In this document: in pieces, positions 31,404 through 40,011 of the stretch | Layout: each line of letters begins with the position of its first letter | Position numbering within the stretch: position 1 is the stretch's first letter | DNA from: Amycolatopsis albispora | Lineage (GTDB): Bacteria > Actinomycetota > Actinomycetes > Mycobacteriales > Pseudonocardiaceae | Direction of reading: 5' to 3' | NCBI RefSeq assembly: GCF_003312875.1 | Contig: NZ_CP015163.1 | Location: 3,596,001-3,660,000 of the forward strand | Length of the DNA stretch: 64,000 bases | Position numbers and translations under genes: made by a program | The notes under the pieces: generated by a model | Seen by the model: only the letters and a program-made list of their open reading frames with translations | Databases searched by the model: none | Told to the model about the DNA's origin: nothing

Positions 31404-31412
31404 TGTGGACAA
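31404..31412 (-). promoter_or_regulatory. DnaA-box-like 9-mer
   Basis: Minus-strand TTGTCCACA, the 9-mer favoured by DnaA in high-G+C actinomycetes, lies just after the galE terminator and 99 bases beyond the 3' end of the DUF4192 gene. Single 9-mers occur by chance. It is listed because two more lie at the other end of that gene. Confidence 0.35.
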
Positions 31413-31461
31413 TTAACCGGCTCGCGAAGATTCACTCTTGAGTTTTCAATGATCGCGTTCA

Positions 31462-31481
31462 CGCGAGCGTCAGCGCTCGCG
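31462..31481 (-). terminator. Hairpin after the DUF4192 gene
   Basis: CGCGAGCG, loop TCAG, CGCTCGCG gives a perfect 8-bp stem 29 bases downstream of the DUF4192 stop. The T-tract is poor, so function as a terminator is likely but not certain. Confidence 0.5.
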
Positions 31482-31510
31482 GACGTTGGGCTGAACCGTC
31501 GTCAGCGTGG

Positions 31511-32569
31511 TCACTTTCCCTTGGCTGGCGGCAGGTCGATGTCGAGAGCCGGGTCCGCCCGGCCCAGATCGGCGAGGCGCGACGGCGGCAGCATCGCGTC
31601 GATCGCCCTGGACAACAACCCTGCCAGCAGGTGCCCCGGATCGGCCTCCAGCGCGTTGTCCATTGCCATGCCGGCGAAGGTGCCGTCGCCGCGCAGGTAG
31701 GAGCTGAACGCGAGCAGCGTGGCGAACTGCGCGCGTTCCGGTGGCGGACATTCGCGGACCATGGCCAGCCACAGTTGCTCGGCCGCCCTCGCCACGGCTG
31801 TGCCGGACGGCACCGCCAGCGCGAGGCAGGCGTCACGCACTTCGGTGATCTGCAGGGCGAACACCAGATCGAGCACGTCCTTGTCGGACAGTTCGAGCCT
31901 GCCGCGATGGGCACGGCGGATGGCCGCCCGCACCACGGCGAAGCCCTGTTCCGGCACCATCGCCCGCGAATCCGGCTCGGCTTCGTCGGCCGCCTGGTCG
32001 AGTTGGCGCGAACGCCGTGAGATCGCCTCCGGATCGGTCGGGTCCAACCTGGCCGCACTGGCCTCGCGGCTGCTGAAGGTGACCAAGCCCGCGCTCGCCG
32101 CCACGGCCGCGATCCGGCCGTGTTCGAGGTCCGGCAACTCACCGCGGCAGTCCGGATCCAGATAACACCGCCACGGCATGCCGGTGCGGATTTCCGCCAT
32201 CCACAGGAAGTGGACTGGGTCAACACCGGTGGCGGCGAACTGTTCTCGTATGGTTTCGACCAATTCCGCACCGGCGAACTCACCGCCACCACCGATGATG
32301 AGCACGGTGGCCGCGGAGTTGCCATGCACCAGCGGCACGAATCTCTCCGCCACCGCCAGTGCGAATCCTGGCGGTGGCAGATCACTTCTGGCCATCTGCA
32401 CGATGCTGCCGGGCTGACCGTTTTCTCCGTGCCGGTGCACGATGAGCACCACGGAGTTCGCGGGACGGAAGCCAAGCATGGGGGGAACAGTGGCGATCAT
32501 CTCGCCGGGATCGCCGCCAAGGTTGAGGTTGGCGCCGTTCTGGGCTGCGGGGCGTGTGGACGTTGTCAT
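31511..32569 (-). CDS. DUF4192 domain protein
   Basis: The 352-residue protein is of the actinobacteria-specific DUF4192 family, recognised by the opening PGEMIATVPPMLGFRPANSVV, the DPVHFLWMAEI segment, GRIAAVAASAG and the C-terminal LLAFSSYLRGDGTFAGMAMDNAL...PGHLLAGLL stretch. The function of the family is unknown. There is no signal peptide or membrane helix. I start it at ATG 32569. The upstream 170 bases hold two DnaA-box-like 9-mers and then the terminator of the M23 peptidase gene, so it is its own transcription unit. Confidence 0.82.
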   Translation of the reverse strand: MTTSTRPAAQNGANLNLGGDPGEMIATVPPMLGFRPANSVVLIVHRHGENGQPGSIVQMARSDLPPPGFALAVAERFVPLVHGNSAATVLIIGGGGEFAGAELVETIREQFAATGVDPVHFLWMAEIRTGMPWRCYLDPDCRGELPDLEHGRIAAVAASAGLVTFSSREASAARLDPTDPEAISRRSRQLDQAADEAEPDSRAMVPEQGFAVVRAAIRRAHRGRLELSDKDVLDLVFALQITEVRDACLALAVPSGTAVARAAEQLWLAMVRECPPPERAQFATLLAFSSYLRGDGTFAGMAMDNALEADPGHLLAGLLSRAIDAMLPPSRLADLGRADPALDIDLPPAKGK

Positions 32570-32619
32570 GGGTCCACTGTGCGACGAGAAGCAAGGTCGT
32601 GGGGCACGAGTCGCGAAAC

Positions 32620-32647
32620 TGTGGACAACTCGAGCCGTTGTGGATAA
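32620..32647 (-). promoter_or_regulatory. Two DnaA-box-like 9-mers upstream of the DUF4192 gene
   Basis: Minus-strand TTATCCACA (32647-32639) and TTGTCCACA (32628-32620) are the Escherichia coli and the actinomycete consensus DnaA boxes. They have the same orientation, 19 bases apart start to start, and lie 51-78 bases before the DUF4192 ATG. The position suits DnaA control of that promoter. The region is too small to be a replication origin. Confidence 0.5.
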
Positions 32648-32691
32648 CTCGCCGGGCCGCCTTGCGCCGCGGGGTAGGCTGCATCGCAGAG

Positions 32692-32730
32692 GAATGGGGC
32701 ACTGCCCGCCGAGCGAGCAATGCCCCATTC
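32692..32730 (-). terminator. Terminator after the M23 peptidase gene
   Basis: A 14-bp stem with one mismatch (32692-32705 with 32717-32730) lies 12 bases after the peptidase stop on the minus strand. No long T-tract follows. Confidence 0.6.
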
Positions 32731-32742
32731 ACGAGATCGATA

Positions 32743-33600
32743 TCAGTCGCAGTGCTCGAAGGGGCTTTCGTAGGTCGTCGTACCGACCGATCCGCCCCAT
32801 TTCACGCAGGTTTTCGCGGCGGCCTTCTTGACCGGGCCCGCGTAGTAGGTGAAGTTGCCCGAGTCGGTCACCCTGGCCGAACCCTGCACCTCAAGAAACG
32901 CCGAGGTGGGCGAAGCCGTGCCGAGCGAGACCGATTTCAGCGTAGTCACGCAGTTGTTCGAGTTGTCCGCGTTGTAAAGGAGATAAGCCGTGCCCGAAGT
33001 ACCCAGGTTGGCCGAGTCGATCACGTCGAAGCCAGCGCCGCAGACCTGCTCGGGGGTGTACGGGTTGTTCCCGCCGCCACCGCAGTTGTTCTTGCTGGTG
33101 AAGTTCGTGTGGCCGTAGTACGGAACCGCGACGCCGTGCAGCACCGCCTTCTGCGCCACGCCGTTCAGCCGCTGTTCGTAGTGCAGGTGGGGGCCGGTCA
33201 CGCCGCCGGTCGCCCCCGCTTTCCCGATCTGCTTGCCCAGCGCCACCTGCTGGCCGACCGAGACCTCCTGGGAGGAAAGATGTGCGTAGCGGGTCCGCCA
33301 GCCGCTGCCGTGGTCGATCTCGATCCAGCGGCCGTAGCTGGTCGAACCGGTGTTGCCGACCACGGTCACCTTGCCGGCGGCCGAGGCGAGGACCGGCATG
33401 CCGGTGATGCCCGACTTCTGGAAGTCGACCGAGTTCGCCGGGTTGTGCCCGCTGAACGTGGCCGCGGTGACGGTGACGCCGCACTTGAACGGCACCTGGA
33501 AGTTGGGCGCCGCCGAAGCGGTGCCCTGCGTGGCCACCAGGCCGAGCACCGGCAGCACGAGGGTGGCGGCCGCCGCCGTGAGCCGTCTCAACACAGACAT
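32743..33600 (-). CDS. Secreted M23 family metallopeptidase (peptidoglycan endopeptidase type)
   Basis: The 285-residue protein has a Sec signal peptide (about 1-30, ending TASA-AP) and a LytM/M23 domain at about 35-165. Zinc ligands are seen as H and D in GHNPANSVDF and the HLHYE motif near residue 140. The C-terminal ~105 residues (YTPEQVCGAGFDVIDSA to the end) form a Cys-containing module found behind several actinomycete secreted peptidases; it is probably a binding domain. ATG 33600 has GGAGG seven bases upstream. M23 enzymes usually cut peptidoglycan cross-bridges. Whether this one does is inferred. Confidence 0.88.
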   Translation of the reverse strand: MSVLRRLTAAAATLVLPVLGLVATQGTASAAPNFQVPFKCGVTVTAATFSGHNPANSVDFQKSGITGMPVLASAAGKVTVVGNTGSTSYGRWIEIDHGSGWRTRYAHLSSQEVSVGQQVALGKQIGKAGATGGVTGPHLHYEQRLNGVAQKAVLHGVAVPYYGHTNFTSKNNCGGGGNNPYTPEQVCGAGFDVIDSANLGTSGTAYLLYNADNSNNCVTTLKSVSLGTASPTSAFLEVQGSARVTDSGNFTYYAGPVKKAAAKTCVKWGGSVGTTTYESPFEHCD

Positions 33601-33667
33601 CGATACCTCCGGGATACGGGGACTCGTCAGCGACCAGCCAAGCGATCGCGCGTACACGTTCCGTACA

Positions 33668-33701
33668 AAACGGGCCGCCCCGCCAGCGGAACGGCCCGTT
33701 T
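33668..33701 (-). terminator. Terminator after the X-Pro peptidase gene
   Basis: AAACGGGCCG pairs with CGGCCCGTTT over 10 bp around a 14-base loop. On the minus strand the stem ends in TTTTGT. It lies 12 bases beyond the stop at 33714 and looks like a standard rho-independent terminator. Confidence 0.78.
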
Positions 33702-33713
33702 GCGGTGAATCCC

Positions 33714-35525
33714 CTAGAAAGCCGCGCGGAGCGCCTCCTTGCCGCCTGCCACCGGCAAGGTGATCGAGGTCTTGGTCAGGTCGATCGCCACCCCGGCGCC
33801 CGGCTTCGGGCGCAACGTGAAGTCGTGGTCGCTGGACAGCAGCACGAACTCCAGCTTGTGGCCAGTGGCCAGCACGTAGTCGTCCGGCTGCAGTTCGAAC
33901 GAGACCTTGTACGACTTGCCCGGTTCGATCGGCTGGGTCCTGGCCGGGTCGGTGCGGTTCTGCGGGTCGGTCCAGCCCCGGGTGATCACCTTGGCCTTGC
34001 CGTCGGGCGCGCGGTCGACCAGCACACCGGTCACGTTGGCCGCGGGCCGGTCGAACGACACGCTCAGGTCCACCTTCGCCGTACCGCTCAGCCGCACCGG
34101 CTGCCGCGCCTCGGTGGTCGAGTAGGCCAGGCGGTTGCCGGAGCTGGGCAGGTCGACGAGCTGCTCGACGGTCTTGGTGGCGTCGTCGGCGAGCCGTTCG
34201 ACCTGCGGACGGCCCGGCAGCTTGTGCCGCGGGTCGAGCTTGCCGCGGGCGCTACCGCCCGGCCACGGGTAGATCGTCGCGTCGGAGGTGCCGGGGAGCG
34301 GCCACTCGGCTTCGTCGGCCCACGAGCCGTTCTCGCGCTGGATGGTCGACTTCGGCTCCTTCTCGATGCCGTTGTCGAGGTCGTAGAGGTAGTGCGAGAC
34401 CCACTTGTTCAGGGTCGCGAGCCACTCCTCCTTGCGCAGCGAATACGGGTCGGCGTGCCCGGACTGGTGCCACCAGATCTTGTGCTCCACCCCGTGTGCC
34501 TTGAGCGCTTCGTACCACTTGGCGACCTGGCTGGTGGTCACGTTCCAGTCGTTGAGGCCGTGGACCGCGAGCACCGAGGCACGCACCTGGTCCACGTCGT
34601 TGAGGTAGTTCCGCTCGTCCCAGAAGGGGCTGTAGTCGCCGGTGATCCGGTCCTGCTGGGCGGCCAGCTCGTCGAGCACCGGGCGGCACACCGCGCGGTC
34701 GGCACGGGTGTGCACGTACTCGGCGAGCACGTCGGCGTCCTCACCCTGGTAACCACCGGGGGCCACCACGGCGCCGTTTTCGCGGTAGTAGTCGTACCAG
34801 CTGGAGATCGCGGCGATCGGGATGATCGTCTCGAGGCCCTCGACCCCGGTGCTGGCGACAGCGTTCGGCAGCGTGCCGTTGTACGAGACGCCCATCATCG
34901 CGGTCTTCCCGGTGGTCCAGTCCGCCTTGGCCGCGGCGCCAGCGGCGTCACGCGCGGGTGTCCGGTTGTTGAGCCAGTCGACCACGGACCTGGCGCCGAT
35001 GGTCTCGTTCTCGCCACCGGTGGTCGGACAGCCCGTCGACTGGCCGCTGCCGAGCGATTCGCCGTACACCACGGCAAACCCGCGCGAGGTGAAGTAGGAC
35101 TCGTAGCGCCAGGTGATCGGCGCGGCGTACGGGCCGACGTCGGAGGTCCGGCCACGCGGGCCCGCGGCGGGCGCGGGCTGGCCCGGCACGTAGAGCTCGA
35201 CATCGACGTTGTGGTTGGCGACGTCGTTGCCACCGGCGTAGTACGGGCTCGCCTGGTAGATGACCGGCACCTTGAGCCCGTTCTGGGTGGCCTTCGGGCG
35301 CACCACCTCGACGTGCACCTCGTCGTTCTTGCCGTCGCGGTCGCTGTCGACCGGTGCGGTGACCCAGACGTTGTCCCGGACGACGTCGGCCGGGTCGAAC
35401 ACCGGTTGGGCCTGTCCGTTCTCGAAGACCGGCCCGGTGGGCGGAGCGACCTGGGCGCTGACGGGCTGCACCAGCGCCAGCGGCAGCAAACCGACGAGCA
35501 CAGCGGCAAGGCGTGCGGATCTCAC
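33714..35525 (-). CDS. Secreted Xaa-Pro dipeptidyl-peptidase (S15 family)
   Basis: The 603-residue protein has a signal peptide (about 1-25, ending VSAQ). An S15 alpha/beta hydrolase domain follows, with nucleophile S214 in GVSYNGT, acid D in HGLNDWNV, and His in SGHADP. The last ~150 residues form a C-terminal jelly-roll domain (PVRLSGTAKVDLSVSFDRP). It releases Xaa-Pro dipeptides from peptides outside the cell; this composition also resembles CocE/NonD hydrolases, but the full arrangement favours PepX type. It is divergent from the DUF4139 gene. Confidence 0.88.
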   Translation of the reverse strand: MRSARLAAVLVGLLPLALVQPVSAQVAPPTGPVFENGQAQPVFDPADVVRDNVWVTAPVDSDRDGKNDEVHVEVVRPKATQNGLKVPVIYQASPYYAGGNDVANHNVDVELYVPGQPAPAAGPRGRTSDVGPYAAPITWRYESYFTSRGFAVVYGESLGSGQSTGCPTTGGENETIGARSVVDWLNNRTPARDAAGAAAKADWTTGKTAMMGVSYNGTLPNAVASTGVEGLETIIPIAAISSWYDYYRENGAVVAPGGYQGEDADVLAEYVHTRADRAVCRPVLDELAAQQDRITGDYSPFWDERNYLNDVDQVRASVLAVHGLNDWNVTTSQVAKWYEALKAHGVEHKIWWHQSGHADPYSLRKEEWLATLNKWVSHYLYDLDNGIEKEPKSTIQRENGSWADEAEWPLPGTSDATIYPWPGGSARGKLDPRHKLPGRPQVERLADDATKTVEQLVDLPSSGNRLAYSTTEARQPVRLSGTAKVDLSVSFDRPAANVTGVLVDRAPDGKAKVITRGWTDPQNRTDPARTQPIEPGKSYKVSFELQPDDYVLATGHKLEFVLLSSDHDFTLRPKPGAGVAIDLTKTSITLPVAGGKEALRAAF

Positions 35526-35660
35526 ACGGACCCCCTGTGAAGGTGTGGTGAAAGGACTGCGATGACACTTGCTCCGGCCGACAGGGGTGTCAAGCCCTTC
35601 CCGGCGTTAACCGACGAAAGACGGCACGGGCGCTCTGCGTTTGGACTAGCGTCGGGTTTC

Positions 35661-37226
35661 ATGCCGACCCCCGTGCGCGCCCCGATCGTCGCCGTCACCG
35701 TCTACCCGCAGCACGCCAGGATCGTCCGCCGGGCCCGGACCGAACTGGGTGGTGACGGCCGGTTCTCCATCGGCGGGCTGCCCCGGACCCTGCTGCCGGA
35801 TTCGGTACGTGCCTCGGGCACCGGGCCCGCGTCCATCGTCGGTGTGGACGTCCGCCCGCAGCACCTCGCCCGGCCGACCGAGCGAGAACTGGACGAGCTG
35901 CTCGAACGCCAGCGCGTGGCCAAGCGGAAGCTCGACGAGGTGACCGACGCCGAAGCCGTCGAGACCGGGCGGGCGGACCTGCTGAGCGCACTGGCGCAGC
36001 GATCCGGCCGGGCGTTCGCCGACGCGCTCGCCGCCGGGAACGCGCAACCGTCGCGGGTGGCCGAGATCGGTGACGCGCTCGCGGCGCAGCTGTCCGATGT
36101 GCTCGCCAGCCGACGGGAGCTGGCCGACCGGCACGCCCGGCTGGCCGAGGAACTGGCAGCGGTCGAGCGTGAAGTCACGGCGCGGCAGGCGGCGCAAACC
36201 CCCGACCGCACCGAAGTGGTGATCGAACTGGAACCGGCCGAGGACGCCGGCCCCGCCGAGGTCGAGCTGGAACTGTCCTATGTGGTCACCAATGCCCGGT
36301 GGGAGTCCGGTTACGACATCCGGCTCGACGAGGACCGGGTGCGGCTCACCTGGTACGGCCTGGTCACCCAGCACACCGGCGAGGACTGGCCCGAATGCGA
36401 ACTGATCCTGTCGACCGCCCGCCCGGCGGCCACCGTGCACGTGCCGGAGCCGCAACCCTGGTACCTCGACCGCGCCGTGCCCACGGCAGTGCGCGGGGGC
36501 AGCGCGGCCGCAGGTGGACGCGGTGGCGGTTACGGTGCGTCGATGCCGGAGATGGCCGCACCCGCGGGGCCACCGATGGCGGACATGACGGCCCAGGTGG
36601 AACAGGGCGCGGCAGCGGCGTCGTACCGGCCTGCGCGGCCGGTCGCGGTGCCCTCCGACGGCGGCGCGCACCGCACGACGATCGCGACGCTGGGACTCGA
36701 CGCGGAACTGAGCTACGTGACCGCGCCGGTGCTCGCGGAGGAGGCGTACCTGCGGGCCACGGTGACCAACGGCGGTGAACACACCCTGCTGCCGGGCAAG
36801 GCGTCCGTCTTCCACGACAACGAATTCGTCGGCACCACGCGGCTGGACACCTGGGCGCCGGGTGAAGAGGTCGAGCTGGCGCTCGGGGTGGACGACAGGC
36901 TGCGCGTGAAGCGCGAGCTGCGGCGGCGCAGCGCGACGAAGACCGCGCTGACCGGCACGCGACGGCGTGAGCTGGAGTACCGGATCACGGTCACGAACCA
37001 CGGTCCGCGCGTCGCGCCGATCACCGTGCTGGACCAGGCGCCGGTTTCTCGCGACGAGGCGATCGTGGTGCGGGACGTGCGCACCTCCCCCGACCCCGAA
37101 GAGCTGAGTTCGCTCGGCGAGGTCACCTGGCGGTTCGAGCTGGCTCCGGGTGCTTCGGCCGAAGCGAACCTGTCGTTCCGGGTGGACGTGTCGAAGGGGG
37201 TGGAGCTGCGCGGCTGGCGCGAGTGA
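35661..37226 (+). CDS. MuiA-like protein with DUF4140/DUF4139 domains
   Basis: The 521-residue protein has an N-terminal DUF4140-like domain (about 10-100, VTVYPQHARIVRRA and LPRTLLPDSVR), a coiled-coil segment (about 95-190) and a DUF4139 domain (about 200-520, YVVTNARWESGYDIRL, GEDWPECELILSTARP, VTNHGPRVAPITVLDQAPVS). A Gly/Ala/Met-rich low-complexity insert lies near residues 280-325. Family members are called mucoidy-inhibitor MuiA-like; their biochemistry is unknown. I start at ATG 35661; codons upstream in frame lie in the divergent promoter region. There is no ribosome-binding site, so it may be leaderless. Confidence 0.8.
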   Translation: MPTPVRAPIVAVTVYPQHARIVRRARTELGGDGRFSIGGLPRTLLPDSVRASGTGPASIVGVDVRPQHLARPTERELDELLERQRVAKRKLDEVTDAEAVETGRADLLSALAQRSGRAFADALAAGNAQPSRVAEIGDALAAQLSDVLASRRELADRHARLAEELAAVEREVTARQAAQTPDRTEVVIELEPAEDAGPAEVELELSYVVTNARWESGYDIRLDEDRVRLTWYGLVTQHTGEDWPECELILSTARPAATVHVPEPQPWYLDRAVPTAVRGGSAAAGGRGGGYGASMPEMAAPAGPPMADMTAQVEQGAAAASYRPARPVAVPSDGGAHRTTIATLGLDAELSYVTAPVLAEEAYLRATVTNGGEHTLLPGKASVFHDNEFVGTTRLDTWAPGEEVELALGVDDRLRVKRELRRRSATKTALTGTRRRELEYRITVTNHGPRVAPITVLDQAPVSRDEAIVVRDVRTSPDPEELSSLGEVTWRFELAPGASAEANLSFRVDVSKGVELRGWRE

Positions 37227-37315
37227 GCACCGTGCTGGCGCGCCCTTCGTACCGACAGGCAACCGACAGCAACTGGTAACCGCGGAAAAACACTCGATCG
37301 GGTTATATCGATGGC

Positions 37316-38248
37316 ATGCGCCCCCGGTCCGTGGTGTTCGGCCTGGTCGCCACCCTCGCGGTGACGGCGGGCTTGACCGCGGTGGCCGTGGTCGCCCGGC
37401 CCGAGACCGAGCCGAAGCACGAGGTGGCGATGGCCTTGCCGTCGTCGGCCCCACTGCCGGACGGTATGGCGTCGCCGTCGTCCGCCGCCCCCGCGCCGGG
37501 GGTCCCGCTCACCGAAGAAGAGCGGGCCGAGGTGGCGTCGGCTGTGGTCGCGGCGGTGGAATCGGCCGCGCCCGGCACCGATCTCGGGCTCGCCGTGTAC
37601 GACCGGGTGACCCGTTCGGCGGTGGCCGCCGAGAACGCCGACGCGCCGTTCTACTCGGCGTCGGTGGTCAAGCTGCTCATCGCGATCGACCTCCTGCACG
37701 ACGCGGGCTGGACCGCGGACGACCGCGCGAAGGAAAACCTCGCGCAGCTGCTCGGCGCGAGCAACGACGGCGTCGCCGATGCGCTGTGGGCGGCCGGGGG
37801 CAGGCGCGACATCGTGCGGCAGGTGAGCGCGTTGATCGGGCTGGCGAACACCACTCCCCCGAACGTCTCCGACGAGTGGGAGATGACGCGGCTCAGCGCG
37901 CAGGACGTGATCACCACCTACGAGTACATCCACCACGGGATTCCCGGTTCCGCGCGGGACGTGCTGCTGGCCGCGCTCACCGGGCCCGACGACCGCGCGG
38001 CCGACGGGTTCGACCAGTTCTTCGGCATCCCGGCGGCGCTGCCCGAAACCACCTGGGGCGTGAAGCAGGGCTGGATGCGGGCGGCGGGACACGTTGTGCT
38101 GCACACGACCGGGGTGGTGGGCGATCGGTATTCGGTCGCGCTGCTGACCCACCAGCCGTCGCGACTGAGCTACGAAACCGCGTCGCAGGCCATCACGGCG
38201 GGCATCGCGGCGATGGCGCCGGTGCTGTCGGGCGCGGAGAAGGGCTAA
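37316..38248 (+). CDS. Secreted class A beta-lactamase-fold serine hydrolase
   Basis: The 310-residue protein has an N-terminal signal/anchor (about 5-27) and a Pro/Ser-rich linker to about residue 65. The penicillin-recognising fold follows: S116-V-V-K119 (nucleophile and general base), an SND stretch at about 149-151 where SDN is expected, and WGVKQGW near residue 240 where a KTG triad would lie. The variant second and third motifs mean true beta-lactamase activity is doubtful. It may be a peptidase or a cell-wall protein of the fold. It stands alone, 89 bases after the MuiA-like gene. Confidence 0.75.
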   Translation: MRPRSVVFGLVATLAVTAGLTAVAVVARPETEPKHEVAMALPSSAPLPDGMASPSSAAPAPGVPLTEEERAEVASAVVAAVESAAPGTDLGLAVYDRVTRSAVAAENADAPFYSASVVKLLIAIDLLHDAGWTADDRAKENLAQLLGASNDGVADALWAAGGRRDIVRQVSALIGLANTTPPNVSDEWEMTRLSAQDVITTYEYIHHGIPGSARDVLLAALTGPDDRAADGFDQFFGIPAALPETTWGVKQGWMRAAGHVVLHTTGVVGDRYSVALLTHQPSRLSYETASQAITAGIAAMAPVLSGAEKG

Positions 38249-38263
38249 GTAAGCTCGCTGTCC

Positions 38264-39328
38264 GTGGTCACGCCAGAGCCGCCCAAGATCCAGCGCCGGG
38301 TGATCTCGGCCGCCGACATCGCGCTGAAGACGAAGAGCCAGGTCGTTCCGCTCGAAGTGCTCAACGCGCTCGGCTGGCTGCCGTCGGCGCGGGTCGACGA
38401 ATGGCGCCGGGGTCAGGCGCCTCACCTCGGCGACAGCCTGGCCGTCGACACCGAAAAGGTCCGGACGGCGCTGGGTTACCTGCGCGAATGGGCGGCCGGA
38501 CGCGGACTGCGCGCCACCGAGGTGAGCTACCTGGCGGCCACGCGCGACCGGCGTCCGCTGCGGTTCACCCCCGACGGCGACGAAGCACTCGAACGGCTCT
38601 TCCAAACGCACTGGGTCTCGGCGGATCTGTCCGAGAAGCGGTTGGAACGGTTGCGGGAGCGGCAAAGCAAGGCGCCGGACCTGGTGGTGGTGCGGTCGGC
38701 GAAGGCCTGGGTGTGCGACGGCTGCGGCATTCGTGGTGACGCGGGTGAGCTGGTGTTCGAAGAGGACAAGTCGTCGCTGTGCCTGACGTGCGCCGATTTT
38801 GACCACCTGCGTTTCCTGGCGTCCGGCAACGCGGCACTCTCGCGGCGGGCGAAGAGCGAAAGCAAGCTGTCGGCTGTGGTGGTCGAGTTCAACCGGCGGC
38901 GGAAGCGGTACCAGCGGATCGGCACGCTCGTCGAGGAGGACGCGCTGGAACGCGCGGAGCAACGTTGCCTCGCCGACGAGGACATCCGCGCCCGGCGACG
39001 GGAACGGGACGCCGAGCGCCGCGTGAACGCGGACGCGGAATTCCAGGCGGAGCTGGCCGCGGCCATCCGGGCCGCGTTCCCAGGTTGCCCGGACGAACGC
39101 GCGCTGGCGATCGCGGCGCACGCGGGCGTGCGGGGCAGCGGCCGGGTGGGGCGGTCCGCGGCGGGGCGGGCACTGGACGAGGACGCGGTGCGGGCCGCCG
39201 TGGTCGCCTCGATCCGCCACGTCGACACCGACTACGACGATCTGCTCATGGCCGGAGTGCCCCGGGCGGAGGCCCGCGAACGCATCCGCCCGGCGATCGA
39301 CCGCGTGCTCGCCCGGTGGGCTGGTTGA
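38264..39328 (+). CDS. DUF2293 domain protein
   Basis: The 354-residue protein has the C-terminal DUF2293 pattern (residues ~270-354), in which IRHVDTDYDDLLMAGVPRAEARERI is typical. A zinc-ribbon-like CDGCG...CLTCADFDHL stretch lies near 150-175. The middle and C-terminal parts are strongly basic and helical (RRRERDAERR), suggesting nucleic-acid contact. No function is known. The start is GTG 38264, 15 bases after the preceding gene. Confidence 0.72.
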   Translation: MVTPEPPKIQRRVISAADIALKTKSQVVPLEVLNALGWLPSARVDEWRRGQAPHLGDSLAVDTEKVRTALGYLREWAAGRGLRATEVSYLAATRDRRPLRFTPDGDEALERLFQTHWVSADLSEKRLERLRERQSKAPDLVVVRSAKAWVCDGCGIRGDAGELVFEEDKSSLCLTCADFDHLRFLASGNAALSRRAKSESKLSAVVVEFNRRRKRYQRIGTLVEEDALERAEQRCLADEDIRARRRERDAERRVNADAEFQAELAAAIRAAFPGCPDERALAIAAHAGVRGSGRVGRSAAGRALDEDAVRAAVVASIRHVDTDYDDLLMAGVPRAEARERIRPAIDRVLARWAG

Positions 39329-39490
39329 GCGTGATTGCACGCGGCCGCAGCGGGCCGCGGGGCCGCGAGCGAGGTCGCTTGGGTCGAGTGGGCGGCGGGC
39401 GCGCGCAGCCACCTCAGCAGTGAATGACGGCGGCGCGAGAGAGGACATGCGGCCGCGGCGAGCGGCGCCCCGCGAGTGATCGCGCGGGTG

Positions 39491-39563
39491 CGGCAGGCGA
39501 GTGTGGCGGGCTGCGGCGGGCGGGTGCGGCGGGCGGCGGCAGGCGAGTGCGGCGGGCTGCGGC
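39491..39563. repeat. 27-bp direct repeat, two copies 46 bp apart
   Basis: The stretch beginning CGGCAGGCGAGTG occurs at 39491-39517 and 39537-39563 with a single difference (T or C at its 14th base). The intervening bases are also a GCGGGC-rich variant, so slipped-strand duplication is likely. Confidence 0.75.
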
Positions 39564-39681
39564 CATGCCGGGCCAGTCCAGTGGGTCGCGCGGCCGCGCG
39601 ACAAAGGGCGCACGAGTGACGCAGCCAGCCCGGCGGTGGGTGCGTGTGGACGTGGGCGGGAAGCCGCGCATGGCCAGGCCA

Positions 39682-40000
39682 GGCCAGGCGCGGGCGCGTG
39701 GGGCCGCCCGGGTGGCGGGTGAGTGCGTGCACCGTGGGCCGCGCGTGGCCAGGCGCGGGCGCGTGGGGCCGCCCAGGTGACGGGTGAAGTGCATGGACCA
39801 TGGCCGCGCATGGGCGGTTCAGCGGCGGGCAGGTAGCCGCCCTGATGGTGGCTGCGTGGACCGTGGCCGTACGTAGCCAGATCAGCGGCGGGCGGGTAGC
39901 CGTCCTGATGGTGGGTGCGCGGACAGTGGGCCGCGGGTGGGCGAGCCGGGGTGGGCGTGTGGGGCCGTCCCGGTGGCAGGTGAACGTGTGGTCGCGCCCC
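39682..40000. repeat. Degenerate tandem repeat, about five units of ~64 bp
   Basis: Units start near 39682, 39747, 39812, 39875 and 39939. The first two share GGCCAGGCGCGGGCGCGTGG and continue alike; the third and fourth share AGCGGCGGGC.GGTAGCCG.CCTGATGGTG. All carry a (C/G)GTGGG-rich middle and end in a GGCCGCG-like block. A more decayed unit may precede them near 39620. No reading frame is conserved through the units. Confidence 0.7.
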
Positions 40001-40011
40001 GGGGCAGGGGG

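Larger units (their letters stand above)
39329..40011. other. Gene-free tract of low-complexity G+C-rich DNA
   Basis: This 683-base stretch between the DUF2293 and CBS genes contains no credible gene. Open frames exist but code for Arg/Ala/Gly/His-rich nonsense with no family features. It is made largely of degenerate direct repeats, described separately. Confidence 0.75.

Noticed and set aside
32600..32660. Replication origin at the two DnaA-box-like sites
   Set aside because: Only two boxes, no A+T-rich unwinding region and no dnaA/dnaN genes nearby.
39329..40011. CRISPR array in the repeat-rich tract
   Set aside because: The units are ~64 bp, degenerate along their whole length and without alternating unique spacers. 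No cas genes are present in the window.
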